From Nitrospirae bacterium RBG_13_39_12 (lineage in GTDB: Bacteria > Nitrospirota > Thermodesulfovibrionia > Thermodesulfovibrionales > SM23-35): a DNA stretch of 25,920 nt. The stretch lies in assembly GCA_001805125.1 (NCBI GenBank), contig MHEF01000154.1, positions 17,893-43,812 on the forward strand, written 5' to 3'. Under the pieces are notes generated by a model. The model ran no database searches. It was not told the origin of the DNA and saw only the letters and a program-made list of their open reading frames with translations. The position numbers and the translations under genes were made by a program. Positions within the stretch are counted from its first letter, which is position 1. Each line of letters begins with the position of its first letter. Shown here piece after piece: positions 7,647 through 16,418 of this stretch.

Positions 7647-7784
7647 TTAAAATCTCCATTTAGTCCTGACAAACCCCGTTGTCTCATTGCTTTCCATCCC
7701 CATTTTTGTATCTGGCCAGCTATTAACAATAAAGAATTCCGCAATGAAATGCCCCGGAGCTGTCAAATAAGTGGAAGTTAAAAC
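7647..7784 (-). pseudogene. Relic of an outer-membrane protein C-terminus
   Basis: On the minus strand this stretch reads in one open frame of 45 residues with no start codon: TAPGHFIAEFFIVNSWP in the middle and ending FVRTKWRF before TAA. An upstream stop lies directly before it (7785-7787). Alternating hydrophobic strand residues and a terminal Phe are the hallmark of a beta-barrel outer-membrane protein recognised by BamA, so this looks like the surviving 3' end of a deleted gene. It sits between the acyl-CoA dehydrogenase stop and the asparaginase start. The identification rests on a short pattern, so chance is possible. Confidence 0.4.
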
Positions 7785-7817
7785 TTAAAGATCAGGAATG
7801 TTCCCTTCTCTCCTTAT

Positions 7818-8972
7818 TTACTTTTTTGCTGCTTCTTTTATTAATGACAGCCCGATAACATTCCTCTGTATTTGATTGGTGCCTTCATATATCTGCAGGA
7901 TCTTTGCATCACGCATCATTTTCTCAACAGGGTATTCCCTCATATATCCTGATCCTCCCATGACCTGTACTGCGTTTGTAGTAACACGCATAGCCATATC
8001 TGTCGCAAAGACCTTTGCCATTGCAGACTCCTTTGTGACTTCTTTTGCTCCGCTGTCTATATATCTTGCTGTTGAATATACAAGTGCCCTTGCTGCCTCA
8101 ATTTCAGTCGCCATATCTGCAAGCATATGCTGAACTGCCTGGAAACTTATTATCGGATGTCCGAACTGAACCCTCTGTCTTGCAAACTTTACAGCTTCTT
8201 CAAATGCGCCCTGTGCAACTCCGACCCCCTGCGCACCGACACCTGGTCTTGAGTTATCAAGGGTCTTCATAGTTAAAATAAACCCCATACCTTCCTTTGA
8301 AAGTATGTTTTCCCTGGGAATCCTGCAGTTATCAAAAATAAGCTCCCTTGTAGCAGATGCCCTTATGCCCATCTTTTTTTCTTTTTTCCCAAAATTAAAA
8401 CCAGGGGTTCCTTTTTCAATTATAAAACCAGATGCACCTCTTGCTCCCTTTGATTTGTCTGTTATTGCAATTATTGTATAAATCTCAGCCTCGCCCCCGT
8501 TGGTAATCCACTGTTTTGTACCGTTCAGTACATATTCATTACCGTCGAGTTTTGCGGTTGTCTGTATCCCGCCTGCGTCACTTCCTGCATTCGCCTCTGT
8601 AAGACCGAACGCAACAAGTCTTTTGCCTGCTGCAATTTCAGGAAGATATTTCTTTTTCTGCTCATCAGACCCAAAAAGCAGTATAGGGTATGTACCGAGG
8701 GCGTTTGCCGCATATGTTGTTGCTACACCAAGACAAGCCCTTGAGAGTTCTTCAACAGCTATGCATAATTCAAGGCATCCTTTTTCAAGACCTCCGTATT
8801 CTTCAGGGATAAAAAGACCGAAAAGGTCTGACTGGGCAAGGACCTCCATTATTCCCCAGGGGAACTCTTCTTTCTCATCCAGCTCTTCCCTTACAGGAAC
8901 AACTTTTTCTTCTGCTATCTGTCTTGTAAGTTCCCTGATCATCACTTGCTCTTCGGTCAAAAAATAGTCCAT
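7818..8972 (-). CDS. Acyl-CoA dehydrogenase, short-chain type
   Basis: A 384-residue FAD enzyme that oxidises acyl-CoA to trans-2-enoyl-CoA and passes electrons to ETF. The family signatures are present: FGLTEANAGSDA (flavin/substrate contact), the QWITNGGEAEIY block, RVQFGHPI and the C-terminal QIYEGTNQIQRNVIG. The catalytic base is E363 in YEGTNQ, the position used by short-chain/butyryl-CoA enzymes. Length matches the family exactly. A GGAGG ribosome binding site lies just upstream of the ATG at 8972. No ETF, thiolase or enoyl-CoA hydratase gene is next to it here, so the substrate (butyryl-CoA, other short acyl-CoA, or an amino-acid intermediate) cannot be fixed from context. Soluble, cytoplasmic. 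Confidence 0.93.
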   Translation of the reverse strand: MDYFLTEEQVMIRELTRQIAEEKVVPVREELDEKEEFPWGIMEVLAQSDLFGLFIPEEYGGLEKGCLELCIAVEELSRACLGVATTYAANALGTYPILLFGSDEQKKKYLPEIAAGKRLVAFGLTEANAGSDAGGIQTTAKLDGNEYVLNGTKQWITNGGEAEIYTIIAITDKSKGARGASGFIIEKGTPGFNFGKKEKKMGIRASATRELIFDNCRIPRENILSKEGMGFILTMKTLDNSRPGVGAQGVGVAQGAFEEAVKFARQRVQFGHPIISFQAVQHMLADMATEIEAARALVYSTARYIDSGAKEVTKESAMAKVFATDMAMRVTTNAVQVMGGSGYMREYPVEKMMRDAKILQIYEGTNQIQRNVIGLSLIKEAAKK

Positions 8973-9096
8973 TGTTTTTCCTCCGTCTTATTAAAACAAA
9001 CGTATTAATTCATAGTTTATAATTATTGATAAATTTATCGGAATTTAATTTTATCAGAAAAGATGATGATTTTGGAAGTTTTTACAAAATATTCTT

Positions 9097-9471
9097 TTAA
9101 TCTTCGTAGTATGTAGCAGATGCAGTCTCTGACTCCCAGACCGTTACAGCAGAAAGGTTGACATTACTGTCATTATTTATTTTCTTTTTCAGAGAGTCAT
9201 AAACCCATTTTGCGATATTCTCTGAGGAAGGGTTCTTCTCTGTAAAAGGAAATATCTCATTCAAAAAACCATGATCGAGCGAGACGATGACTTCATTCGT
9301 AAGTTTCTTAAGTTCATGGAAATCTATTGCTATATCTAAATCATTAAGCCTCTCTGAAGTAACATAAACCTGTACCTTCCAGTTATGGCCATGCAGTCTT
9401 TCACACTTTCCCTTATACCCTCTGAGCTGGTGTGCAGATGAAAAATATGTCTCTACCATTAACTCAAACAT
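9097..9471 (-). CDS. queD: 6-carboxy-5,6,7,8-tetrahydropterin synthase
   Basis: A 124-residue protein of the PTPS/QueD family, which converts dihydroneopterin triphosphate to 6-carboxytetrahydropterin, the second step in queuosine and other deazapurine synthesis. Zinc ligands H14, H27 and H29 are visible, in FSSAHQLR and RLHGHNW. The catalytic Cys is C23 in the CxxxHGH context typical of QueD. Further conserved parts are SLDHGFLNE and the C-terminal VWESETASATYYE. It starts ten bases after the hpt stop, so the two form an operon. Other queuosine genes (queC, queE, folE) are not in the window. The ribosome binding site is weak (GACCT), suggesting coupling to hpt translation. QueD rather than another PTPS is supported by the CxxxHGH motif. 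Confidence 0.9.
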   Translation of the reverse strand: MFELMVETYFSSAHQLRGYKGKCERLHGHNWKVQVYVTSERLNDLDIAIDFHELKKLTNEVIVSLDHGFLNEIFPFTEKNPSSENIAKWVYDSLKKKINNDSNVNLSAVTVWESETASATYYED

Positions 9472-9481
9472 AGGTCAAATA

Positions 9482-10003
9482 TTATGTTTCCTTCTTGAAA
9501 ACTGATACATAAGGCAGATTTCTGAACTTGCTGTCATAGTCGAGTCCGTAACCAACTACATATTCATTTGGTATCTCGAACCCTACATAGTCTAAAGGGA
9601 CTTTTACCATCCTTCTTTCTTTCTTATCAAGAAATATGCATATCTTAAGACTTTTTGGGTTTTTTGTAAGAATACTCTCTCTTACATAATTAAGCGTAAT
9701 CCCTGAATCAATAATATCATCAACGAGAAGAACATCTTTATCCGAAAGGGGTTCCCTTACATCGTAATATATTTTAACTTCACCTGAGGTTTCAGTCTTA
9801 ACATAACTTGAAGCCATGATGAAGTCAATTGTAATTGGTACTTTGATAGCACGAACTATATCAGAAAAAAACATAAATGCACCTTTAAGAATGCCAATCA
9901 CTACAAGGTCTTTCCCCGAATAATCTTTAGATATCTTATTAGCAAGTTCTTCTACCTTTTTTTGTATCTGCTGTGTAGTAAGAAGAGGTTTTCCTAAGAT
10001 CAT
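9482..10003 (-). CDS. hpt: Hypoxanthine phosphoribosyltransferase
   Basis: A 173-residue purine salvage enzyme that transfers the phosphoribosyl group of PRPP to hypoxanthine or guanine. The PRPP-binding motif is VDDIIDSG (about residues 94-101), preceded by the flexible loop segment SSYVKTETSGEVKI and followed by the base-binding C-terminal region with VPLDYVGFEIPNEYVVGYGLDYD. Length is typical for bacterial Hpt. An AGGAG ribosome binding site lies before the ATG at 10003. It is the first gene of an hpt-queD pair and is divergent from addB, with 148 bp of intergenic DNA. Often found next to tilS and ftsH elsewhere, but not here. Confident call. Confidence 0.93.
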   Translation of the reverse strand: MILGKPLLTTQQIQKKVEELANKISKDYSGKDLVVIGILKGAFMFFSDIVRAIKVPITIDFIMASSYVKTETSGEVKIYYDVREPLSDKDVLLVDDIIDSGITLNYVRESILTKNPKSLKICIFLDKKERRMVKVPLDYVGFEIPNEYVVGYGLDYDSKFRNLPYVSVFKKET

Positions 10004-10128
10004 ATTTTTCTCCTGGTTTATTTTAGATTTTAGATATTAATATTTAATAATATCAATTAAAATATTACTTGTGCTTCATAGAATAAATCCGACCTTTAAA
10101 CCGGTCTGTTGATTAATATTAATGATGT

Positions 10129-10134
10129 TATAAT
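10129..10134 (+). promoter_or_regulatory. Candidate -10 box for addB
   Basis: A perfect TATAAT lies 17 bp before the addB ATG. The best -35 nearby, TTGATT at 10109-10114, leaves a spacer of only 14 bp, so the promoter is plausible but not well formed. Confidence 0.3.
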
Positions 10135-10151
10135 AAAATTATTGGTAACGT

Positions 10152-12929
10152 ATGTCTATCAAAATCTTCTATATTCCGATCAATTATTTGGGTTTTACAG
10201 AAAATCTTCTTGAAACCGCAATTGAAAAGAGTCATATCAATGATTATTCAAAAATCCTGTATATTGCTCCAACATATAAAAAAATAATTGATAGCCAAAT
10301 AAAATTTCACAGACTCTCAGGGGGTTCTTACATACCTCCTGAGATGTTAACTATAAAACAACTATCAAAAAGATTTTATTCTTTTTATGGGGACAAGAAA
10401 GTCTTACCCCTGTCTCTTGTACCTATTATAATATCGAAAATATCAAAGAAAGGGATTGGGTATGCATCTATCATTACCAACTTCATACATGAGATTAAAC
10501 AGCATCATACAGGCAAAGACATTGACACTCTCATACAGGAACTTGCGGATATTTTTCATGAACTTGGCATTCCTGAAGACATCTCAGCAAGAACATATGA
10601 AGCGCTTAGGATATTCAAAGAATATCAAGAGACTGTCGGTAAACATTCTGCTTTGGATGAAAATGATGTATTGGCAGCCTGTCCCGGTTTAATTAAGGAG
10701 CATAATTGTATCTATACTACTCTAATTCTCGACGGATTCTATGAACTTACCAAATCAGAGGAAGAAATTATAAAAGCACTGATTGAAAATTCAGAAGATA
10801 CTCTTATATCAATACCTTATGATAATAACTTTACCTATATAACAGATAGCTATATTAATTTTATAAAAAATAACTTTCAAACTGAAGAGTCCCATTTATC
10901 ATCTGAAAAACCCTCAACGGAGCACTCTTACTACCCTTATCCTGGCATAGAAGAGGAGATTGAAGGCATTGCCAGAAGCATAAAACACAACTACATATCC
11001 GGGAAGACAAGGGATATGGAGAAAATAATAGTCACATTTCCTATGCTTTACAAATACGCAAATATAGTATCCCGGGTCTTCAGAAGATATGGTATCCCGC
11101 ACACCATCTCACCCTCAAAGTCTGCCGGAAGAACACAACCATTTCTTGACTTGGTTGCTCTTCTAGAATCGGTTGCAGATGACTTCCCGAGGCTATCATT
11201 CTCTCAGTTCCTTACATCTCCCTATTTCAACAATTTGCCTTTATCTTTACATCAATGCATTCCTAATATCTGCCTGAAATCAGGGATAATTAAAGGTAAA
11301 GATGCATGGCTTTCTATAAATACGTCAGGCTTAATAAAAGATTCCTTAACTTCAGAATTTGGGAAAGACCTTCGTTGGATCTTTAAAAAATTGGCACCAC
11401 TGGAATCTATAAAAAATAATAGGAGCTTCAGTCAATACTGCGAAATTATAATTAAAATATTGAATGATTTTGATTTCTCTGATTTCAATAATAAAAACCT
11501 GGATTTAAAGGATAAAGCACTTGAGTTACTAAAAGAACTTTCCTTTATAGATAACTTCACATTTAGCAACTCATTTAGCCCGCCTCAAACACTACATGAA
11601 TTTATAGAAGCTCTGAAACATATCCTTAATGCTACTGATACAGAATCAGAAGGCACAGGTGTTCAGGTTGTTGGCTTTCACGACCTTATGGGTATTGAGC
11701 CTGAAACTCTTTACTTCGGAGGGCTCAGGGACGGAGACCTGCCTTCAAAGCCTGATATTGACCATCTGCTGCCTGACACTGTTAGAACACAATTTAATCT
11801 TGTTAATCTGAATAGATATTTGCTTGTTCAGAAATTTACATTCTACAGAACGATTGAATCAGCAAAAAACTGCAACCTTTCTTATCCTGTAATGGAGGGG
11901 GACAGATTTTTCCTTGCTTCCCCATTCCTTCCTTGGGACAGGGAATCAAAACAACAGGTCCATGGAATCTTCTCAAAGGAAGAAGAACTTCTGAGAAAAA
12001 TCAGGAAGCCTTTTGCATCATATATAACTGAGTTAGAGGGCATCGGAAAAAAGCTAATCGATCATAAGTTTGGGAACGAATCTTATATAAGGGTCACTGA
12101 CATTGACTCTTACAGGACATGCCCCAGGAAGTTCTTTATAGAAAGAGTATTACAGCTTGAGCCCCTGGAGATAAAAGAATATGAGGTTGAGGCAAAACTT
12201 CTTGGAACCATAGCACATGAGATTATGCAGGTTTTAATATCAAAACCATTCTCAGGGTTGGATGACCTAAAAGTTAGAGCTGAAACAACAATAGATACCC
12301 TTCTCTCTGATAAACATTTAGAAAATTACTGGAAAGAACTAATTAAAGATACATTTCTTTTAATCCTTCCGGACATATACAAAATCGAAAGCAACCTCAT
12401 AGATGAAGGATATTCATTCTTGAGTGCAGAGGTATCCGTTAAAGGTGAGATTACAAAGGGGATTAAACTAAAGGGGAAAATTGACAGAGTAGATAAGAAA
12501 ACAGTCAGTGGTCATCTGTCAGCAATTAAAGGTCAAGAAAAAAACAAATTTGTAGAGCTTATTGATTACAAAACCGGGACAATACAATTCAGTGGGCCGC
12601 AGGTTCTAACAAAAGGTGCCACACTGCAATTATTTCTTTATGCAGCACTAATGAGAGCTCTCGGCACTGAAGTAGAACGTGTAGGCATATATTCACTTAA
12701 AGACCTAAAGATATCCTGGATCCCGGGAAGAAATGACAAAAAAAATGGTCGGACAATAGACAATTATATTGAGGCAAGTCTTCATTTCCTCGTGGATACA
12801 GTATTAAAGATTAGAAGAGGATATTTCCCTGCATCTCCATTGAATGAACAGACTTGCAGGAATTGTCCGGAAAGATCATATTGTCCGTATATACAAAAAA
12901 CAGTTATTAATACAAAAATGTCATTGTGA
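10152..12929 (+). CDS. addB: AddB-like helicase-nuclease subunit
   Basis: A 925-residue AddB-like protein, subunit of the AddAB complex that resects double-strand breaks for RecA loading. The N-terminal half is a degenerate helicase region without a recognisable Walker A. The C-terminal half is a PD-(D/E)XK nuclease: HEIMQVL, KGKIDRVD, then ELIDYKTGTI with the DYK catalytic segment. Four cysteines, C657 (YRTCPRKF) and C902, C905, C911 (CRNCPERSYC), reproduce the CxxCx5C spacing of the AddB 4Fe-4S cluster. It is shorter than B. subtilis AddB (about 1,160), mostly in the helicase part, as in other diverged AddB proteins. addA follows on the same strand. Seen: nuclease and Cys motifs. Inferred: AddB rather than another RecB-family nuclease, supported strongly by the neighbour. 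Confidence 0.85.
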   Translation: MSIKIFYIPINYLGFTENLLETAIEKSHINDYSKILYIAPTYKKIIDSQIKFHRLSGGSYIPPEMLTIKQLSKRFYSFYGDKKVLPLSLVPIIISKISKKGIGYASIITNFIHEIKQHHTGKDIDTLIQELADIFHELGIPEDISARTYEALRIFKEYQETVGKHSALDENDVLAACPGLIKEHNCIYTTLILDGFYELTKSEEEIIKALIENSEDTLISIPYDNNFTYITDSYINFIKNNFQTEESHLSSEKPSTEHSYYPYPGIEEEIEGIARSIKHNYISGKTRDMEKIIVTFPMLYKYANIVSRVFRRYGIPHTISPSKSAGRTQPFLDLVALLESVADDFPRLSFSQFLTSPYFNNLPLSLHQCIPNICLKSGIIKGKDAWLSINTSGLIKDSLTSEFGKDLRWIFKKLAPLESIKNNRSFSQYCEIIIKILNDFDFSDFNNKNLDLKDKALELLKELSFIDNFTFSNSFSPPQTLHEFIEALKHILNATDTESEGTGVQVVGFHDLMGIEPETLYFGGLRDGDLPSKPDIDHLLPDTVRTQFNLVNLNRYLLVQKFTFYRTIESAKNCNLSYPVMEGDRFFLASPFLPWDRESKQQVHGIFSKEEELLRKIRKPFASYITELEGIGKKLIDHKFGNESYIRVTDIDSYRTCPRKFFIERVLQLEPLEIKEYEVEAKLLGTIAHEIMQVLISKPFSGLDDLKVRAETTIDTLLSDKHLENYWKELIKDTFLLILPDIYKIESNLIDEGYSFLSAEVSVKGEITKGIKLKGKIDRVDKKTVSGHLSAIKGQEKNKFVELIDYKTGTIQFSGPQVLTKGATLQLFLYAALMRALGTEVERVGIYSLKDLKISWIPGRNDKKNGRTIDNYIEASLHFLVDTVLKIRRGYFPASPLNEQTCRNCPERSYCPYIQKTVINTKMSL

Positions 12930-12988
12930 GAAGTCCTGATCCGGACAAGTGATGGGAAGGGACAACGAAGCAACCTGAATTCGGAGCA

Positions 12989-13048
12989 GTCATCCTGACT
13001 CAGCGCCTGAAGGATCTCAAAGAGACTCTTCGCTACGCTCAAAATGAC
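12989..13048. repeat. Imperfect palindromic dispersed repeat (REP/MITE-like)
   Basis: The left arm GTCATCCTGACTCAGCGCC is the imperfect inverse of the right arm ending TACGCTCAAAATGAC, whose complement reads GTCATTTTGAGCGTAGCGAA. This GTCATtCTGAGCG..AGCGAAG pattern is a well-known dispersed palindrome in many bacterial genomes and typically produces spurious frames reading ILSVAKSLFE, which is exactly what the minus strand gives here. It lies between addB and addA and has decayed: the arms match at the ends and near AGGATCT/GAGTCTC but differ inside. No transposase is nearby. Confidence 0.7.
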
Positions 13049-13116
13049 ACAAAGTGCATGATTATTGCGCCCTATGGGCTCACAACGACAATTCAAAGAC
13101 AGGTGAATATTTTTAC

Positions 13117-15918
13117 ATGGAAAAGTATCTTGATATAAGAAAAAATGTCATCATTTCATCTCCTGCCGGTTCCGGGAAAACAGAGAAACTTGCAAGGCGA
13201 TATGTAAGCTTATTGCTTAGTGGTTCTGAAATAGAGAAGATTCTGGCAATAACCTTTACAGAAAAAGCTGCTGCAGAGATGAAGGAAAGGATTCTTAAAA
13301 TACTTGAAAAGGAAAATTTTGATAATTTTATTAAGGTACGTGAGAAAATGCCACTTATGCGCATATCTACAATCCATGCGTTTTGTCTTAAAATACTGAA
13401 ACGCTTCTCTATAGAACTTGGTCTCGATCCATCCCTTGAAGTAATGGATGAATTCAATGCATCTATTCTATGGTCTGAATCTGTATATGAAAGCTTAATG
13501 GATGAAAAAGACAGCCCTGACCTGTTTTTTGATTTTATAAAAAACAAGGGTTTAAAAGGCTGGGATAGTCTTTCCAGAATCTTGGATGAACTGCACAGCA
13601 AGAGGCCATATCCAGATCTTATATTAAAGAATGCTAACCCCGTTGTTGGAGAAGAGGAAAAGGAAATTCTCGAGCTATATTCAAGATGTTTAAATCGTTA
13701 TACAAATAAAAAACTTGAACGACATCTTATTGATTTTGCTGACCTTGAAATACTTACATTCGAAGCCCTTATCAAAAACCCTGAATGGCAGAATATCCTT
13801 TATTCATTTGATGAACATACTGATCATATACTCGTAGACGAGTTTCAGGACACCAGTACCCTGCAATGGAAAATCATAGATAAACTTACAGAAGAATGGC
13901 GTTCGGGAATCGGCTCAAAAAGGGACGCAGGGAAATTACCGACCATATTTCTCGTAGGAGATGAAAAACAGTCAATCTATCTGTTCAGAGGCGCTAATGT
14001 AAGTGTTTTTCAGAAAGCAAGGGATGAATTTTCCGAATGGTTCGGGAAAGAATATTACTTCGAAGAAATACGGGAAAACTACAGAAGTCTTCCTGAAATA
14101 ATAAACTTTACAAACAGTATATTCACAAGACTAATGCCTCCCTCTACTCATAAACATTGGTGCACCAGATATACGCCCTTTGATGCAACAAGATCAGGGG
14201 ATGGTCATGTTGAGCTCATTCTTATAGAGGATGGTGAAAATATAAAAACAAGGCGTGAGCGTGAAGCATCATCCTTATCTAAAAGAATACAATCTCTTAA
14301 TAATAGATATGAAATTTGGGATGGAGGCATCAAGAGAAGGTGCACCTATGGTGACATCGCAATACTTCTGAGGAAAAGAACACACCTGTGTATATTTGAA
14401 GATGCATTAAGAAGAGAAGGAATACCTTTCATCATATTAAAAGGTATTGGTTTCTACGACGAGCCGGAAGTAGCACTATTAAGAGAACTGATCTCTTTTA
14501 TTATTAATCCTGCAGATGACTACAGTTTGTTCTGTCTTTTGAGGTCTCCTGTTTTCGGCATTGACTACAGGATATTACACGAGCTTATTTGTAAAGACAA
14601 TATTCCACTTATAGACAAGATGCAAAAACCAAAAAATAAAAAGGTCAAGGGGGCATTTAATATTATCTCAGGCTGGGTCGATAAATCAAAATATACACCC
14701 CTTGCTATGCTTCTCGAGGATACGCTTTCAGAGACAGAAGGATGGCGTTTTTATTGGGAAAAACAGAGGCATCTAAATATAAAAAAATTTATAGGACTAA
14801 TTGAACAATACGAGTCCCAGGGACTTTCAAGACTTGATATCAGGGAAAAACTAATAAAAACAAAATTGGGCGAAGAAGCGAAGGCAAATATTAACACCGA
14901 GGGTATGAATGCTGTAAAAATAATGACAGTCCATGCTGCAAAAGGTCTTCAGTTCCCAATTGTATTCCTCCCGTCTCTCGATGAAGATAATACACCCAGA
15001 ACCAGTTCAATAGTGATAGAGGAAGAAGAAGAAAATATCTCCTTAGCATACGAAGAAGATTCTACCAAGAGGAAAAAAATAGGACATTTTGTAAAAAGGA
15101 AAGAAAAGGAGCTTGAAGAGGAAAAGAGACTTTTCTATGTTGCAGTTACTAGGTCGAGAGACTTTCTCTGTATGCTAGGTGTACCTAAAAAAGAAACCCC
15201 GCATACAGGAAGGCTCGCATATATTACTGATAACCTTGACTATATCTCACACATCAAGATAATAAATGAATCAGATGTCAACGAAATTTACTCTTCTTTC
15301 CATTTAACACCCTTTACCACTTGTACATCAAAGCGCCTGCTGCCTGAACAAAAATTTATAGAACCTATTTCATATGAGCCACAATTTAAATGGCAGGACG
15401 TTACTGAGGACCTGGATATAAGAGTAAAACACGGTGAAGACTGGGTCATACTTGGAAGAGTATTTCACAGTCTCTTCGAAGAGCTTGCAAAAGGCATCCT
15501 AAGTCTCGACAGTTTAGAAAAAAGGGGATTAATACTTTTAAAAAATGCCACATATACAATAAAAGACATGGATAGGCTAATTGAGATTATAAGAAAAGTC
15601 TTTAAGACTCTAGATATCTCAGGATACTTAAAAGACATAGTACTTCCGCAAACAAACGCTTATGCAGAACTGCCATTCATTTTACAGAGAGGGAACACTG
15701 TCTTTAAAGGAAGGATAGATAGAATCGTAATAAAAGACAATATTGCTAGTATATATGATTACAAGACTTTCCCTGTCAGGGAAAAAGAATTACCGGACCT
15801 TGTTGCTAAATATAGATTTCAGATGGATATCTACAGACATGCAGCAAAATTATTTCTCTCCCTTAAGACAAAAAGTTACCTTCTGTTCACCCATATGCCT
15901 TTATTGGTAGAAGTGTAA
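13117..15918 (+). CDS. addA: AddA-like helicase-nuclease subunit
   Basis: A 933-residue UvrD-superfamily helicase fused to a PD-(D/E)XK nuclease. Walker A is SPAGSGKT (residues 15-22), followed by AITFTEKAAAEM (motif Ia), VDEFQDTS (motif II), GDEKQSIYLFRG (motif III), MTVHAAKGLQFP (motif V) and FYVAVTRSRDFL (motif VI). The C-terminus has the nuclease segments GRVFHSLFEEL, FKGRIDRIV and YDYKTF. With addB this gives a two-nuclease AddAB enzyme. The ATG at 13117 is chosen because the conserved MEKYLDIRK helicase start follows; the open frame extends to 13054, but that stretch overlaps the flank of the palindromic repeat and does not resemble the family. Translation signal is weak (AGGTG). Shorter than B. 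subtilis AddA (about 1,230) but all motifs are present. Confidence 0.9.
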   Translation: MEKYLDIRKNVIISSPAGSGKTEKLARRYVSLLLSGSEIEKILAITFTEKAAAEMKERILKILEKENFDNFIKVREKMPLMRISTIHAFCLKILKRFSIELGLDPSLEVMDEFNASILWSESVYESLMDEKDSPDLFFDFIKNKGLKGWDSLSRILDELHSKRPYPDLILKNANPVVGEEEKEILELYSRCLNRYTNKKLERHLIDFADLEILTFEALIKNPEWQNILYSFDEHTDHILVDEFQDTSTLQWKIIDKLTEEWRSGIGSKRDAGKLPTIFLVGDEKQSIYLFRGANVSVFQKARDEFSEWFGKEYYFEEIRENYRSLPEIINFTNSIFTRLMPPSTHKHWCTRYTPFDATRSGDGHVELILIEDGENIKTRREREASSLSKRIQSLNNRYEIWDGGIKRRCTYGDIAILLRKRTHLCIFEDALRREGIPFIILKGIGFYDEPEVALLRELISFIINPADDYSLFCLLRSPVFGIDYRILHELICKDNIPLIDKMQKPKNKKVKGAFNIISGWVDKSKYTPLAMLLEDTLSETEGWRFYWEKQRHLNIKKFIGLIEQYESQGLSRLDIREKLIKTKLGEEAKANINTEGMNAVKIMTVHAAKGLQFPIVFLPSLDEDNTPRTSSIVIEEEEENISLAYEEDSTKRKKIGHFVKRKEKELEEEKRLFYVAVTRSRDFLCMLGVPKKETPHTGRLAYITDNLDYISHIKIINESDVNEIYSSFHLTPFTTCTSKRLLPEQKFIEPISYEPQFKWQDVTEDLDIRVKHGEDWVILGRVFHSLFEELAKGILSLDSLEKRGLILLKNATYTIKDMDRLIEIIRKVFKTLDISGYLKDIVLPQTNAYAELPFILQRGNTVFKGRIDRIVIKDNIASIYDYKTFPVREKELPDLVAKYRFQMDIYRHAAKLFLSLKTKSYLLFTHMPLLVEV

Positions 15919-16418
15919 CCAATCTTACTTTAACCCGAAAATTGCAATTCATTCAATTTGAAGCAGGCATATGTGCAGAAAAAGCTTTACCAGCAGCTCC
16001 TTTGAAAGACATTTGATATGACAACATTGACATAATAATGTGGTTTTACTTATGAACTGCTTAGTAAGATATTTGATTGGCTGTGGAAGAGGTGGATGAT
16101 TAAAATGAATGAGAATAGTTGAAGGAGAAAGACGTCAGTTTCTGTCACCCGCCTTCCGGAAGGTCAGTTACAGGATGTTTCCCATTCCATGGGAGTCTTG
16201 CAGACCGGGCATCTTACTATGACGGCCCGAATACTGCAAGCGTCTTTTGTCATATCTATAACGTTCCTAAAAAGTTCATTGATACCTAAAGATACCTTGT
16301 AATTACTGCATATAAAAGATTTTTTATAAATATCGGAATTCGCTAAGGTTTTATCGGCCGACATCGAGCATGCTTATAAAGATTAATTCGTCCATTTTCC
16401 AGACAGACAGTTTATAAA
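15919..16418. other. Gene-poor spacer with decayed sequence
   Basis: About 500 bp between addA and the GT2 gene. It contains no intact gene I can support. The plus strand from about 15948 has a short frame ending ALPAAPLKDI, without a known family. The minus strand holds a possible yacG-like fragment (separate entry). The palindrome CTTCCGGAAG lies at 16151-16160. No terminator with a T-run is evident after addA. Confidence 0.5.
16164..16364 (-). pseudogene. Possible yacG-like zinc-ribbon relic
   Basis: A 66-residue frame ending VIVRCPVCKTPMEWETSCN. The RCPVCKTPMEW part matches the N-terminal zinc-knuckle of YacG (DNA gyrase inhibitor; usually CPxCxK..EW followed by RPFCSERC). The second Cys pair and the SERC part are missing: the frame stops after SCN, and no neighbouring frame restores them. 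The preceding 45 residues are not like YacG and may be out of context. I read this as a truncated relic or a chance match; it could also be a small unrelated protein. No ribosome binding site supports the start. Confidence 0.3.

Noticed and set aside
12782..13096. Leftward 104-residue frame over the addB end and the intergenic region
   Set aside because: It overlaps the real addB coding sequence and contains the ILSVAKSLFE string typical of spurious translation of the palindromic repeat.
13054..13116. Longer N-terminus for addA
   Set aside because: The extra 21 residues lie just past the repeat, have no ribosome binding site and do not resemble helicase N-termini.
15919..16020. Short plus-strand frame ending ALPAAPLKDI
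   Set aside because: No start signal, no family recognised, and too short to separate from chance.
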